Of a stretch of DNA of 64,000 nt, positions 51,882 through 61,015 are shown in pieces. The notes under the pieces are model-generated. The model saw nothing but the letters and a program-made list of their open reading frames with translations, was not told where the DNA came from and searched no databases. Location of the stretch: positions 39,549 through 103,548 of the forward strand of contig SSFF01000031.1 of NCBI GenBank assembly GCA_008015235.1, read 5' to 3'. The translations under genes and the position numbers were made by a program. The stretch's first letter is position 1, and every line of letters starts with the position of its first letter. This stretch comes from Rhodoferax sp. (GTDB lineage: Bacteria; Pseudomonadota; Gammaproteobacteria; Burkholderiales; Burkholderiaceae_C).

Positions 51882-52241
51882 TCACTCCCAGTCGAGGGCA
51901 CCTTTTTTCCACATGTATACAAAACCAATGGTCAAAATCGCCACAAATTCCGCACCAATGAAAAAGCCCAGCAAGCCAATTTCCTTCAACGCCACCGCCC
52001 ACGGAAACAGGAAGGCCGTCTCCAGATCAAACAAAATGAACAGGATGGCCACAAGGTAGTAGCGCACGTCGAACTTCATGCGCGCATCTTCAAATGCCTC
52101 AAAACCACACTCGTAAGGGGAATTTTTTGCCGAATCAGGGCGATTGGGCCCCAACACATAGCCGATCACCTGCGGCAAGATGCCAATGGCAACACCAACC
52201 AGAATGAACAAGAGGACGGGGAGGTATTGATCGAGGTTCAT
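51882..52241 (-). CDS. nuoA: NADH-quinone oxidoreductase subunit A
   Basis: 119 residues, three membrane helices. [41 protein letters not shown] is the family signature. First nuo gene, just downstream of tRNA-Leu, so the operon may be transcribed together with tpiA-secG-tRNA. Confidence 0.96.
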   Translation of the reverse strand: MNLDQYLPVLLFILVGVAIGILPQVIGYVLGPNRPDSAKNSPYECGFEAFEDARMKFDVRYYLVAILFILFDLETAFLFPWAVALKEIGLLGFFIGAEFVAILTIGFVYMWKKGALDWE

Positions 52242-52299
52242 CGCGATAACTGATCACTGCTCACCCCCGAGGGCATTGCACCCTTAGGAGTCTTGTTTT

Positions 52300-52384
52300 T
52301 GGTGCCGTCGGCGAGACTCGAACTCGCACAGCTTTCGCCACTACCCCCTCAAGATAGCGTGTCTACCAATTTCACCACGACGGC
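52300..52384 (-). tRNA. tRNA-Leu (GAG)
   Basis: 85 bases on the minus strand including an encoded CCA (52300-52302). Acceptor GCCGTCG / CGACGGC pairs; anticodon stem CTATC / GGTAG with the loop TTGAGGG giving anticodon GAG at 52348-52350; long class II variable arm; T-arm GTTCGAGTC. It lies between secG and nuoA, a common position in this group. Confidence 0.95.
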
Positions 52385-52505
52385 TGCGGAACTAAACCTT
52401 GGTGAGCGCTACGAGGTCGCCCAGTGGGCACGCACTCACATCAGACTTAGAGTTTACCCTGAAATCGCCCCACTTTAGGAGGGGCGATCGGAGTTTGTAC
52501 TGAAA

Positions 52506-52862
52506 TTATTTCGCAGGAATTTGTGCTGCGCCACTTGCATCGGAAGCCGGATTCTGCGCAGGCTGCGCCGCAACTGGTGCCTGGGTAGCAGCAGACTCCA
52601 GAACGCTATTGCCACCGGTAGGACGCACGTTGCCAAAGTAGGCCAATGCCAATGTACAAACAAAGAAAACCGTCGCCAAAATGGCCGTAGTCCGTGACAG
52701 GAAATTGGCACTGCCAGAGGCGCCAAACAGGCTGCCCGAAGAACCACTGCCGAAAGCCGCGCCCATGTCTGCGCCCTTACCATGCTGCACCAAAATCAGG
52801 CCAATCATGCCAATGGCGCACAACATTTGAACAGTCAAAATGATCGAAACAACAATGCTCAC
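52506..52862 (-). CDS. secG: Preprotein translocase subunit SecG
   Basis: 118 residues. Two membrane helices: the first ILTVQMLCAIGMIGLILVQHGKGADMGAAFG with the SecG signature, the second around TTAILATVFFVCTLALAYF, and an Ala- and Pro-rich tail. Accessory part of the SecYEG channel. It follows tpiA by 33 bases. Confidence 0.94.
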   Translation of the reverse strand: MSIVVSIILTVQMLCAIGMIGLILVQHGKGADMGAAFGSGSSGSLFGASGSANFLSRTTAILATVFFVCTLALAYFGNVRPTGGNSVLESAATQAPVAAQPAQNPASDASGAAQIPAK

Positions 52863-52895
52863 ACTACTCTCCTAAGAATTCGAAAAACCACACGC

Positions 52896-53639
52896 TCAAG
52901 CGGCTGCAGCGATGATGCGCAAAAAGTCGGGCGCCTTCAACGCTGCACCACCGACCAAGCCACCGTCAATGTCGGGCTGGCCCAGCAATTCGGCTGCGTT
53001 GGCCGCGTTCATGCTGCCACCGTAGAGCAAAGGCACACGGTCAGCTTGGGGGCTGGCTGCACGCAACTGTGCACGCAGCACCGCATGCACCTGCTGCGCC
53101 TGCTCCGGCGTCGCGGTCTTGCCCGTGCCAATGGCCCAGACCGGCTCATACGCCACCACGATTTCACTGATGCAATGCCCATTGACGTGGATCACTGCCG
53201 CCAATTGGCGCTTGACCACTTCTTCAGTCACACCAGCTTCGCGCTCGGCCAGGGTTTCACCCACGCAGACAATGGGGGTCACCCCCCCTGCCAAGGCGCG
53301 CTGCGCCTTGTGTGCCACCACAACATCTGTTTCACCGTGGTACTGGCGCCGCTCCGAGTGCCCCACGATGGCGTAGCGCACACCGAGTTCGCGCAGCATG
53401 GCCGCCGAGTTTTCCCCGGTGAATGCACCCGATTCGTGCTGCGATACGTCCTGCGCACCCAGCGCAATGGCCGTCCCGTGGGTCAAGGCCTGCACCTGCG
53501 CCAGATACACCGAAGGCACACACACCGCCACATTGCAACCCCAGGGCGTGGTCGCCCCTGCCAGCAAGGCCTGAATGAGCGCTTCATTGACAGCCAGGCT
53601 GCCGTTCATTTTCCAGTTGCCTGCGATGAGTTTTTTCAT
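52896..53639 (-). CDS. tpiA: Triosephosphate isomerase
   Basis: 247 residues. Interconverts dihydroxyacetone phosphate and glyceraldehyde 3-phosphate. NWKMNGS with the catalytic Lys, [12 protein letters not shown] with the catalytic His, [20 protein letters not shown] with the catalytic Glu and loop 6, and [16 protein letters not shown] are all seen. The ATG overlaps the stop of the oxidoreductase gene by four bases. Confidence 0.97.
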   Translation of the reverse strand: MKKLIAGNWKMNGSLAVNEALIQALLAGATTPWGCNVAVCVPSVYLAQVQALTHGTAIALGAQDVSQHESGAFTGENSAAMLRELGVRYAIVGHSERRQYHGETDVVVAHKAQRALAGGVTPIVCVGETLAEREAGVTEEVVKRQLAAVIHVNGHCISEIVVAYEPVWAIGTGKTATPEQAQQVHAVLRAQLRAASPQADRVPLLYGGSMNAANAAELLGQPDIDGGLVGGAALKAPDFLRIIAAAA

Positions 53640-54630
53640 ACATCACCCCATGTCAAAACAATTTTCCCAATGTGCGCATTGGACTCCATCAGCGCATGCG
53701 CCTGCGCAGCATCGCCCGCTGCAAACGTCCGGTAAAGCACTGGCTTGACCTTGCCCTGCGCAATCCACGGCCAGACCGCGGCCTGGCAAGCCTTGGCCAA
53801 GGCACTCTTGAAAGCCACTGAACGTGCACGCAAGGTCGAACCGGTAATGGTCAGGCGCTTGCGCAGCACCAACCCCGCATTGATGGCCGACTGCACCCCG
53901 CCCTGCACGGCAATGATGACCAGACGACCGTCTTCCGCCAGCACGCCAACTTCCTTTTCCACGTAGTCACCCGCGACCATATCCAGAACGACGTCAACGC
54001 CACGGTTGTCGGTCAGGCGCAGCACTTCGGCAGCGAAATCCTGACTGCGATAATTGATCGCGTGGTCGGCACCCAATGCCAGACAGGCTGCACACTTGGC
54101 ATCCGAGCCCGCGGTGACGATGACCGTGGCACCCGCAGCCTTGGCCAGCTGAATGGCGGTGACGCCAATGCCGCTGCTGCCCCCCTGGATCAACAGGGTT
54201 TCACCGGCTTGCAAGCGTCCACGCTCGAACACGTTGCTCCAGACCGTGAAAACGGTTTCGGGCAGGCTCGCCGCCTCGGCATCACTCCAGCCTTCAGGCG
54301 CTGGCAGGCACTGCCCGGCAGGTGCTGCGCAGTACTGCGCATAGCCACCACCCGATACCAATGCCACCACCCGTTGCCCGATGTGCAAGCCGGCATCCGC
54401 CATGGCCGCCGCATCGCCGCCTTCGACCACGCCCGACACTTCCAGACCCGGAAGGTCCGAAGCACCCGCAGGGGCCGGATAGGCGCCCTTGCGCTGCAGC
54501 ACGTCCGGGCGGTTGACACCACTGGCCGATACGCGGATCAAAACCTCCCCCCCCCCGCGACAGGCGCAGGCCGATCCACCAGACGCAAGACGTCCGGCGC
54601 ACCAAAGGAAGAGATTTCAATCGCCTTCAT
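53636..54630 (-). CDS. NAD(P)H-quinone oxidoreductase, frameshifted at a G10 tract
   Basis: Zinc-independent medium-chain dehydrogenase of the quinone oxidoreductase (PIG3-like) branch. The natural start is ATG 54630 ([26 protein letters not shown]). A run of ten G (plus-strand C at 54547-54556) then shifts the frame, so this reading stops a few codons later. The remaining 300 codons ([45 protein letters not shown] and on to LTWGDV) are intact in the next frame. Eleven or eight G would restore the gene. The body is otherwise normal and overlaps tpiA by four bases. Confidence 0.85.
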
Positions 54631-54640
54631 ATGCAAAATT

Positions 54641-54688
54641 GGCACTCCGCCCGCATGGATAGTACGCAAGCAGCTATCAAAAACGAAG
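54641..54688 (+). repeat. Dispersed 48-bp repeat, intergenic copy between pnp and the oxidoreductase
   Basis: Plus-strand reading GGCACTCCGCCCGCATGG, then AGTACGCAAGCAGCTATCA and AACGAAGC. It is oriented opposite to both flanking genes and fills the 69-base gap. Confidence 0.7.
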
Positions 54689-54699
54689 CACCTCCTACA

Positions 54700-56838
54700 T
54701 CATTCCTGGACAACGTCCTGTGCCTGCGCTTGCGCGGGAGCAGCAGGACGGTCCAGCAAGGCCTTCATGGACAGCTTGATGCGGCCCTTTTCGTCGGTTT
54801 CCAGGACCTTGACCTTGACGATCTGGCCTTCGGACAGGTAGTCCGTGACCTTTTCCACGCGCTCGTGGGCGATCTGGCTGATGTGCAGCAGACCGTCCTT
54901 GCCGGGCAGCAGGTTGACCAGGGCGCCGAAGTCCAGCAACTTGGTGATCGGGCCTTCGTAGACCTTGCCGATTTCGACTTCAGCGGTGATCTGTTCGATG
55001 CGCTTCTTGGCTTCATCGGCCTTGGCGCCATCGGTGGCAGCGATGGTGATCGTGCCGTCTTCCTCGATGTTGATCTGGCAACCGGTTTCTTCGGTCAGCG
55101 CACGGATCACGGCGCCGCCCTTGCCGATCACGTCACGGATCTTCTCGGGGTTGATCTTCATGGTGTAGAGCTTGGGCGCGAAGTTGGACACTTCGGTCTT
55201 GGCTTCGCCCATGGCGTCCTGCATCTTCCCCAGGATGTGCATGCGCGCTTCCTTGGCCTGGGCCAGTGCAACCTGCATGATTTCCTTGGTGATGCCCTGG
55301 ATCTTGATGTCCATCTGCAAGGCGGTAATGCCGTTGGTGGTACCGGCCACCTTGAAGTCCATGTCACCCAGGTGGTCTTCGTCACCCAGGATGTCGGTCA
55401 GCACGGCGAAGCGGTTCTCTTCCTTGATCAGGCCCATGGCGATACCGGCCACGTGTGCCTTCATGGGTACACCAGCATCCATCAGCGACAGGCAGCCGCC
55501 GCAGACCGAGGCCATGGAGGAGGAACCGTTGGATTCGGTGATTTCCGACACCACGCGCATGGTGTAGGGGAACTCTTCCTTACTCGGCAGCACGGCAACG
55601 AGGGCGCGCTTGGCCAGACGACCGTGACCGATTTCGCGGCGCTTGGGCGTACCGACACGGCCGGTTTCGCCGGTGGCGAAGGGAGGCATGTTGTAGTGCA
55701 GCATGAAGCGGTCTTCGAACTCACCAGCCAAGGCATCGATGCGCTGTGCATCGCGCTCGGTGCCCAGGGTCGTAACGACCAGAGCCTGGGTTTCGCCGCG
55801 GGTAAACAGGGCCGAACCGTGGGTACGGGGCAACACGCTGTTGCGGATTTCGATGGCGCGCACGGTGCGGGTGTCGCGTCCGTCGATACGCGGCTCGCCA
55901 GCCAGAATCTGGCCACGCACGATCTTGGCTTCGATTTCGAACAACAGGCCTTCCACGGCCACACTATCGAATTCCACGCTATCAGCCTTCAGGCCAGCCA
56001 GAACATCGGCGTAGGCGGCACGGCAGGCTTGGGTACGGGCTTGCTTGTTGCGGATTTGATAGGCAGCTTCGAGCTTGGCCTTGCCCAGTGCGTCGATCTT
56101 GGCAATCAGCGCTTCGTCCTTGGCGGCGGGCTTCCAGTCCCACACCGGCTTGCCAGCATCACGCACCAGTTCATGAATAGCGTTGATGGCGATGTTGCCC
56201 TGCTCATGGCCAAACACCACGGCACCAAGCATGATTTCTTCGGACAGTTGCTGGGCTTCGGATTCGACCATCAACACAGCGGCTTCGGTACCGGCCACCA
56301 CGAGGTCCATGACCGAGTCTTTGCGCTGGGTCTGACCCGGGTTGAGCACGTATTCGCCATTGATGTAACCCACGCGGGCAGCACCGATGGGGCCGTTGAA
56401 CGGGATGCCGGAGATGGACAGAGCGGCGCTCACCGCAATCATGGCGGCGATGTCGGCGTCCACTTCAGGGTTCAGCGACACGGTGTGCACGACCACGTGC
56501 ACTTCGTTGAAGAAACCTTCAGGGAACAGCGGACGGATCGGGCGGTCGATCAGGCGGCTGGTCAGCGTCTCGAACTCACTGGGGCGGCCTTCGCGCTTGA
56601 AGAAGCTGCCAGGAATTTTACCGGCAGCGTAGGACTTTTCCAGATAGTCCACAGTCAGGGGAAAGAAGTCTTGGCCGGGCTTGCCTTCGGTCTTGCCGAC
56701 CACGGTGGCCAGCACCACGGTACCGTCCATGTCCAGCAGCACAGCGCCGGTGGATTGGCGGGCAATTTCGCCGGTTTCCATGCGGACCGTGTGTAGGCCC
56801 CATTGGAAGGTCTTTGTCACTTTGTTGAACATTGTCAT
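54700..56838 (-). CDS. pnp: Polyribonucleotide nucleotidyltransferase
   Basis: 712 residues from ATG 56838, with a GGAG site 8 bases upstream. 3'-5' phosphorolytic RNase of the degradosome. Two RNase PH domains (the second with [33 protein letters not shown] and [10 protein letters not shown]), a KH domain ([23 protein letters not shown]) and an S1 domain ([33 protein letters not shown]). It follows rpsO, with a hairpin between them. Confidence 0.97.
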   Translation of the reverse strand: MTMFNKVTKTFQWGLHTVRMETGEIARQSTGAVLLDMDGTVVLATVVGKTEGKPGQDFFPLTVDYLEKSYAAGKIPGSFFKREGRPSEFETLTSRLIDRPIRPLFPEGFFNEVHVVVHTVSLNPEVDADIAAMIAVSAALSISGIPFNGPIGAARVGYINGEYVLNPGQTQRKDSVMDLVVAGTEAAVLMVESEAQQLSEEIMLGAVVFGHEQGNIAINAIHELVRDAGKPVWDWKPAAKDEALIAKIDALGKAKLEAAYQIRNKQARTQACRAAYADVLAGLKADSVEFDSVAVEGLLFEIEAKIVRGQILAGEPRIDGRDTRTVRAIEIRNSVLPRTHGSALFTRGETQALVVTTLGTERDAQRIDALAGEFEDRFMLHYNMPPFATGETGRVGTPKRREIGHGRLAKRALVAVLPSKEEFPYTMRVVSEITESNGSSSMASVCGGCLSLMDAGVPMKAHVAGIAMGLIKEENRFAVLTDILGDEDHLGDMDFKVAGTTNGITALQMDIKIQGITKEIMQVALAQAKEARMHILGKMQDAMGEAKTEVSNFAPKLYTMKINPEKIRDVIGKGGAVIRALTEETGCQINIEEDGTITIAATDGAKADEAKKRIEQITAEVEIGKVYEGPITKLLDFGALVNLLPGKDGLLHISQIAHERVEKVTDYLSEGQIVKVKVLETDEKGRIKLSMKALLDRPAAPAQAQAQDVVQE

Positions 56839-56983
56839 GTGTATTTCTCCGTCAAACACCAGGGTGCAGGCCACCCTGTGAAGCCCGGATTCAACAACGC
56901 AGTCCACGATGCCATTCCACAGAAACTCGGTGAACTTCTCTGGAATGACACAGCTTCGCTCTGCTTTTTGTTGTCTCCGAAGT

Positions 56984-57019
56984 AAAAAACGCCTGAGCTA
57001 GTGAACTAACTCAGGCGTT
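56984..57019 (-). terminator. Intrinsic terminator or processing hairpin between rpsO and pnp
   Basis: Minus-strand stem AACGCCTGAG / CTCAGGCGTT (10 perfect pairs) with a 12-base loop that itself can pair (TTAGT/ACTAG), followed by a short T-run. It sits 17 bases after the rpsO stop. In enterobacteria this gap carries a terminator and RNase III sites that control pnp; a similar role is inferred. Confidence 0.8.
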
Positions 57020-57036
57020 CGTCATTGGTTTTGCAA

Positions 57037-57303
57037 TTACTTGCGCAGACCCAGCTTGGCGATCAGCGCGGTGTAACGGTCAGCGTCCTTGGACTTCAGG
57101 TAGTCCAACAGCTTGCGGCGACGGCTCACCATGCGCAGCAGACCGCGGCGACCATGGTGGTCCTTGGCGTGGGTCTTGAAGTGGGGGGTCAGTTCGTTGA
57201 TACGGGCGGTCAACAAAGCCACTTGAACTTCGGGGGATCCGGTGTCACCGGCTTGGCGCGCGTTGGCCTTTACGACTTCAGCTTTGATGCTGGATGCGAT
57301 CAT
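57037..57303 (-). CDS. rpsO: 30S ribosomal protein S15
   Basis: 88 residues. [50 protein letters not shown] is the full S15 signature. Preceded by GAAGGAAA as ribosome site and by a strong leader hairpin (57321-57350), with a consensus TATAAT box about 115 bases upstream. Confidence 0.97.
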   Translation of the reverse strand: MIASSIKAEVVKANARQAGDTGSPEVQVALLTARINELTPHFKTHAKDHHGRRGLLRMVSRRRKLLDYLKSKDADRYTALIAKLGLRK

Positions 57304-57320
57304 GGTATTTCCTTCAAATA

Positions 57321-57350
57321 GGAACAGTTGCCCATGTCGGCAGCTGTCCC
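57321..57350 (-). promoter_or_regulatory. Leader hairpin upstream of rpsO, possible S15 autoregulatory site
   Basis: Minus-strand stem GGGACAGCTGCC / GGCAACTGTTCC with a GACATG loop: 12 positions with one C-A mismatch and one G-U pair. The hairpin ends 17 bases before the start codon, directly ahead of the ribosome site. S15 represses its own translation in several bacteria through unrelated leader structures, so this is a reasonable candidate. Confidence 0.45.
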
Positions 57351-57416
57351 GGTTTCACTTGCGCCAGCGGCTGGAACTGCTACCGGCGTGCGCCCTGCCC
57401 TATGCAAAGCCTGACG

Positions 57417-57422
57417 ATTATA
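57417..57422 (-). promoter_or_regulatory. -10 box of the rpsO promoter
   Basis: Minus strand TATAAT, a perfect consensus -10, in GGGTTATAATCG. The -35 region is weak. This gives an rpsO leader of roughly 100 bases. Confidence 0.55.
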
Positions 57423-57651
57423 ACCCGAGAAGCAGAAAATTCCCACACCATCTCACAGCGGCGGCCACTGCAGCGCCAACCCGATTGGTACCGCCCCACC
57501 CGTTCCGCGCTTGGCGCCAACACCGTTTTTTTCAAGGCCTGGGCGCCAACAATATTGGTGATTTTTCCCTCTTGAAAACCCTTGGCGCAGACACAGTTTG
57601 GGAAGCATGCAGCGCTCACGGTGAGTGCCGCGCATGTAATAGGAGCCCTCT
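57423..57651 (+). other. Intergenic region upstream of hsp20
   Basis: Together with the rpsO leader this is the longest gene-free stretch (57304-57651). It holds a direct repeat GGCGCCAACA at 57513-57522 and 57542-57551 with a partial third copy TTGGCGCAGACA near 57582, and an AGGAG ribosome site at 57641-57645, 6 bases before the hsp20 start. No clear heat-shock sigma promoter or CIRCE element was found. Confidence 0.4.
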
Positions 57652-58032
57652 ATGTTCTTCGCCGCTACCGCCCAACCCCGCATCCACTCCCCAGCGTTCT
57701 CGGCCGTAGACCGCTCGGTACAACGCTTCATCAACCAGACACTGGCCTCCAGCAACCGCAGCGGCTGCGCCTATTCGCAAGACGAAACCCATTACCAGCT
57801 GGAACTCGACATGCCCGGCGTCCCCAAGGACCAGCTGTCGATCGCCATCGAGGACAATCAGGTGCGCATCCAGTCCAAGGAAGGCGCGCCACGCCAGTAC
57901 CGCGTGGCCTACGAGTTTGCCCAGGAAATCGATGCCAGCCGCAGCCAGGCCAGTATGGAGCACGGCGTGCTGACGCTCAAGCTCGCCAAGCTCCAGCCCG
58001 TCAACAAGGCCAGCGAACTGTCTATCCAATAA
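57652..58032 (+). CDS. Hsp20/alpha-crystallin family small heat shock protein
   Basis: 126 residues. Alpha-crystallin domain: HYQLELDMPGVPKDQLSIAIEDNQVRIQSKEG, then YEFAQEIDASRSQASMEHGVLTLKLAKL with the A-x-x-x-n-G-V-L motif as ASMEHGVLTL. Short N-terminal arm and a short tail. Holds unfolding proteins in a refoldable state. Single gene with its own ribosome site. Confidence 0.88.
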   Translation: MFFAATAQPRIHSPAFSAVDRSVQRFINQTLASSNRSGCAYSQDETHYQLELDMPGVPKDQLSIAIEDNQVRIQSKEGAPRQYRVAYEFAQEIDASRSQASMEHGVLTLKLAKLQPVNKASELSIQ

Positions 58033-58052
58033 ACCGGTACTGGTCCGCAGGC

Positions 58053-58100
58053 GCTACAAAAACCATAGCTGCCTGCGCAATACCATCAAGCGCTGGCACC
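58053..58100 (-). repeat. Dispersed 48-bp repeat at the 3' end of tsaD
   Basis: Minus-strand reading GGTGCCAGCGCTTGATGG, TATTGCGCAGGCAGCTATGG and TTTTTGTAGC. The first bases encode the last residues and the stop of tsaD. The plus-strand 18-mer ATAGCTGCCTGCGCAATA at 58065-58082 is identical to the copy in thiP. Confidence 0.8.
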
Positions 58101-59156
58101 TGAAATCATGTGCAAAGGCCAGCGTGGCTTGACGTCGAAAGCGTAGTCGCGTGTGGCCACCTGCAAGCCGGATTGCAGGCGCATGGCCCCGGCCATGGCG
58201 ATCATGGCGCCGTTGTCGCTGCACAGGTGCAGTTCCGGGTAGTGCACCCGCACCTTGCGCTTGGCACACTCGGCGTTGAGCTGGGTACGCAACTGCCGGT
58301 TGGCCCCGACGCCGCCGGCCACCACCAAGCGCTTGAGGCCGGTTTCCTTCAGGGCCAGCAACGACTTTTTCACCAGCACATCGACGATGGCCGCCTGGGT
58401 GGAAGCCGCCAGGTCGCGACGGATATCCATGGCCAAGACCTCGAATGCGGCAGCACCGTGTGCCGCCACCAACTTGTTGGCCTGCACCAGAACCGCCGTT
58501 TTCAGGCCTGCAAAGGAAAAATCCAGGTTGCCGCTGTGCAACAGCGGCCGCGGCAAGGCGTAGGCGGCCGGATTGCCGTCTTCGGCCATGCGCGAAAGCG
58601 CCGGGCCACCGGGGTAGCCCAGGCCCATGAGCTTGGCCGACTTGTCAAAGGCTTCGCCGGCGGCGTCGTCAATGGTTTCACCCAGCAGCTCGTACTGCCC
58701 CACGCCTTCAACCCGCATCAGCTGGGTATGGCCGCCCGACACCAACAGGGCCACAAACGGAAACTCGGGCGGGTCTTCGCTCAGGAACGGTGACAGCAAA
58801 TGCCCTTCGAGGTGGTGCACACCAAGCACCGGCTTGCCCAGCGCCGCACCTAGCGCGCAAGCCACACCAGCGCCCACCAGCAAAGCCCCGGCCAGACCGG
58901 GGCCACGGGTGTAGGCCACCACGTCCACCTCAGAAAGCGCTTTGTTGGATTGCGCCAGCACCTGGCGCGTCAGCGGCACCACGCGGCGGATGTGGTCGCG
59001 GCTGGCCAGTTCGGGCACCACGCCACCGTAGGCCTGGTGCATCTCGATCTGGCTGTGCAAACCGAGCGCCAGCAGCCGCGGCAGCTGTGTATCGGGCGCA
59101 TCCACCAGCGCCACCCCTGTCTCGTCACACGACGACTCAATTCCCAAAACCAGCAT
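58086..59156 (-). CDS. tsaD: tRNA N6-threonylcarbamoyladenosine synthase subunit TsaD
   Basis: 356 residues from ATG 59156. Transfers the threonylcarbamoyl group to A37 of ANN-reading tRNAs with TsaB and Tsa[18 protein letters not shown], the metal site [40 protein letters not shown] and [12 protein letters not shown] are diagnostic. The last codons and the stop lie in a copy of the dispersed repeat. Confidence 0.96.
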   Translation of the reverse strand: MLVLGIESSCDETGVALVDAPDTQLPRLLALGLHSQIEMHQAYGGVVPELASRDHIRRVVPLTRQVLAQSNKALSEVDVVAYTRGPGLAGALLVGAGVACALGAALGKPVLGVHHLEGHLLSPFLSEDPPEFPFVALLVSGGHTQLMRVEGVGQYELLGETIDDAAGEAFDKSAKLMGLGYPGGPALSRMAEDGNPAAYALPRPLLHSGNLDFSFAGLKTAVLVQANKLVAAHGAAAFEVLAMDIRRDLAASTQAAIVDVLVKKSLLALKETGLKRLVVAGGVGANRQLRTQLNAECAKRKVRVHYPELHLCSDNGAMIAMAGAMRLQSGLQVATRDYAFDVKPRWPLHMISGASA

Positions 59157-59304
59157 GCATCCCCCTCGCAATGCCGCCAGTGTAGGGGAAAGGCTCCATG
59201 CAGCCCGCGAATTAAGCAATGTCAATGATTCCCATCCCAGCCCCACCCACAATCGCCGCCTTGGGGGAGAGACCAATCCATTTCACCGAGACCAACACCC
59301 GACC

Positions 59305-60081
59305 ATGACTATCCAACGACGAACCCTGCTGGGGATGTGCGCCGCACTGGCCTTGCCTGTCCACGCCCAGGTCACCGACTTCAGCGACGCCATCAACAAG
59401 GCAGGACGCCAGCGCATGCTGAGCCAGCGTATGGTCAAGGCCTACCTGGCGCTGGGTCTGCAGGTCAAGGCCACGGAGGCTGCCCGCGTGCTGGACCAGT
59501 CCATGGCCCTGTTTGACCGCCAGCTGGTCGAACTGAAAAGTTTCGCGCCGAACCCGCAAATCAAGGACGTCTACGGCCAGCTCGAAGGCCAGTGGTCCGC
59601 ACTCAAGTCCCTGCTGGTGGGCAGCGCACCCAGTGCCGCCAATGCGGTCAAGCTGTTGCCGCAGGACGCCTCGGTGCTGGCCTTGGCCAATACCGGCACG
59701 CAGCAGCTGGAGCAGGCATACGGCAAGCCCACGGGCAAGCTGGTCAACGTGGCCGGGCGCCAGCGCATGCTGAGCCAACGCATGGCCAAGTACTACCTGG
59801 CCCTGACCTGGGGGGTGGATGGCAGCGCGGCGGCGGGCGAAATCGAAAAAGCACGCAGCGAGTTTGCCCAGGCGCTGGATCTTTTGCGCAATGCTTCGGA
59901 AGCCACGGGCGAGATTCGCCAGGAACTGGCCCTGGCCGATGCACAATGGGTGCTCTTCGGTGCGGCGCTCAACGCCAAGCCCAGCGCCACCGGTGCCAGC
60001 AATGTATTCGCTGCCAGCGAAAACCTGCTCACCGTGATGGACAAAGTTACCAACCTCTACAGCAAAGTCGGCAAAGGCTGA
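59305..60081 (+). CDS. Exported protein with two PilJ-type (type IV pili MCP N-terminal) domains
   Basis: 258 residues from ATG 59305. An N-terminal signal with a twin Arg (MTIQRRTLLGMCAALALPVHA) suggests Tat or Sec export. Two similar domains follow, each opening with GRQRMLSQRM (residues 34-43 and about 152-161), a motif of the ligand-sensing part of PilJ-type and nitrate-sensing chemoreceptors. No membrane anchor, HAMP or signalling domain is present, so it is a free periplasmic protein. Role unknown; perhaps a ligand-binding partner. Confidence 0.8.
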   Translation: MTIQRRTLLGMCAALALPVHAQVTDFSDAINKAGRQRMLSQRMVKAYLALGLQVKATEAARVLDQSMALFDRQLVELKSFAPNPQIKDVYGQLEGQWSALKSLLVGSAPSAANAVKLLPQDASVLALANTGTQQLEQAYGKPTGKLVNVAGRQRMLSQRMAKYYLALTWGVDGSAAAGEIEKARSEFAQALDLLRNASEATGEIRQELALADAQWVLFGAALNAKPSATGASNVFAASENLLTVMDKVTNLYSKVGKG

Positions 60082-60091
60082 CCACCACTAC

Positions 60092-61006
60092 ATGGCCATC
60101 GGTTCCTACATCAAAGACATCGGACGCGGCAAAGAAGGCGCACGCGATCTCACTCGCGAACAGGCGGCCGATCTGATGGGACAGATTCTCGATGGCCAGG
60201 TCAGCGACCTGGAGCTGGGTGCCTTCTGCATTGCCATGCGCATCAAGAGCGAAACCCCACAAGAAATGGCCGGTTTCCTGGATGCATTGAACCAGCGCAT
60301 GCACAAGGTCCAGAACCCCGATGGCCGCCCCGTAGTGGTACTGCCCAGCTACAACGGCGCGCGCAAGCTGGCACTTCTGACACCGCTGCTGGCCCTGCTA
60401 CTGGCGCGCGAAGGCCTGCCGGTGCTGGTCCACGCCGCCTCCACCGAAGCCAGCCGGGTTTCCACACAAAATGTGCTTGCAGCCCTCGGAATCACTGCGC
60501 AAGAAGCTATCAAAACAATAGCGAATGGCGAACTGGTGCAGGCACCGACTTCGGCCCTGCATCCGCGGCTGCAGCAGCTGCTGGAAGTGCGTCGCACACT
60601 GAACCTGCGCAACAGCGCCCACAGCCTGGTCAAGCTGCTGGTGCCCTGCACCGGGCCGCACGTGCTGGTCACCAGCTACACCCACCCCGAATACGCCGAC
60701 TCCATGTCCGCCACGCTGCAAACGATGGGCACTACGGCCTTGCTGTTGCGTGGCCTCGAAGGCGAAGCCGTGGCCGACCCGCGACGTTGCCCGCGCATGC
60801 AGGGCATCCACCAGGGCCAGTGCAACGAACTCGAAGCACGCCAGGAAGGTTCGCTGGTACAGCTGCCCGAGCTGCCCGCCGAGATCGATGCGGAAACTAC
60901 GGCGCGCTACACGCGCCAGGTGCTGGCCGGTGAGCTGCCGGTGCCCGCACCGATTGCGCGCCAGGTCCAGCACATCGTGCAACTGGCCACACTGGCGCAG
61001 GCCTAG
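60092..61006 (+). CDS. ybiB: DNA-binding protein YbiB (TrpD2-like)
   Basis: 304 residues with the anthranilate phosphoribosyltransferase fold but divergent active site. The N-terminal helical domain has LTREQAADLMGQILDGQVSDLELGAFCIAMRIKSETPQEMAGFLDA, then VVLPSYNGARKLALLTPLLALLLAREGLPVLVHAA. The E. coli relative binds nucleic acids and is LexA-regulated; the same activity is assumed. An in-frame dispersed repeat (60479-60522) encodes LGITAQEAIKTIANG. It follows the PilJ-like gene by 10 bases. Confidence 0.87.
   Translation: MAIGSYIKDIGRGKEGARDLTREQAADLMGQILDGQVSDLELGAFCIAMRIKSETPQEMAGFLDALNQRMHKVQNPDGRPVVVLPSYNGARKLALLTPLLALLLAREGLPVLVHAASTEASRVSTQNVLAALGITAQEAIKTIANGELVQAPTSALHPRLQQLLEVRRTLNLRNSAHSLVKLLVPCTGPHVLVTSYTHPEYADSMSATLQTMGTTALLLRGLEGEAVADPRRCPRMQGIHQGQCNELEARQEGSLVQLPELPAEIDAETTARYTRQVLAGELPVPAPIARQVQHIVQLATLAQA
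60479..60522 (+). repeat. Dispersed repeat inside ybiB
   Basis: Plus-strand reading GCAGCCCTCGGAATCAC, TGCGCAAGAAGCTATCAAA and ACAATAGC. Sense and in frame, giving ITAQEAIKTIA. Confidence 0.65.
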
Positions 61007-61015
61007 ATTCCGCCG

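Noticed and set aside
54631..56796. 721-codon open frame opposite pnp
   Set aside because: It mirrors pnp on the other strand. Long antisense frames are common in GC-rich genes; the translation is His- and Gly-rich with no domain.
57566..57600. Sigma32-type heat shock promoter for hsp20
   Set aside because: A CTTGAAA is present at about 57570, but no CCCCAT-like -10 follows at the right spacing.
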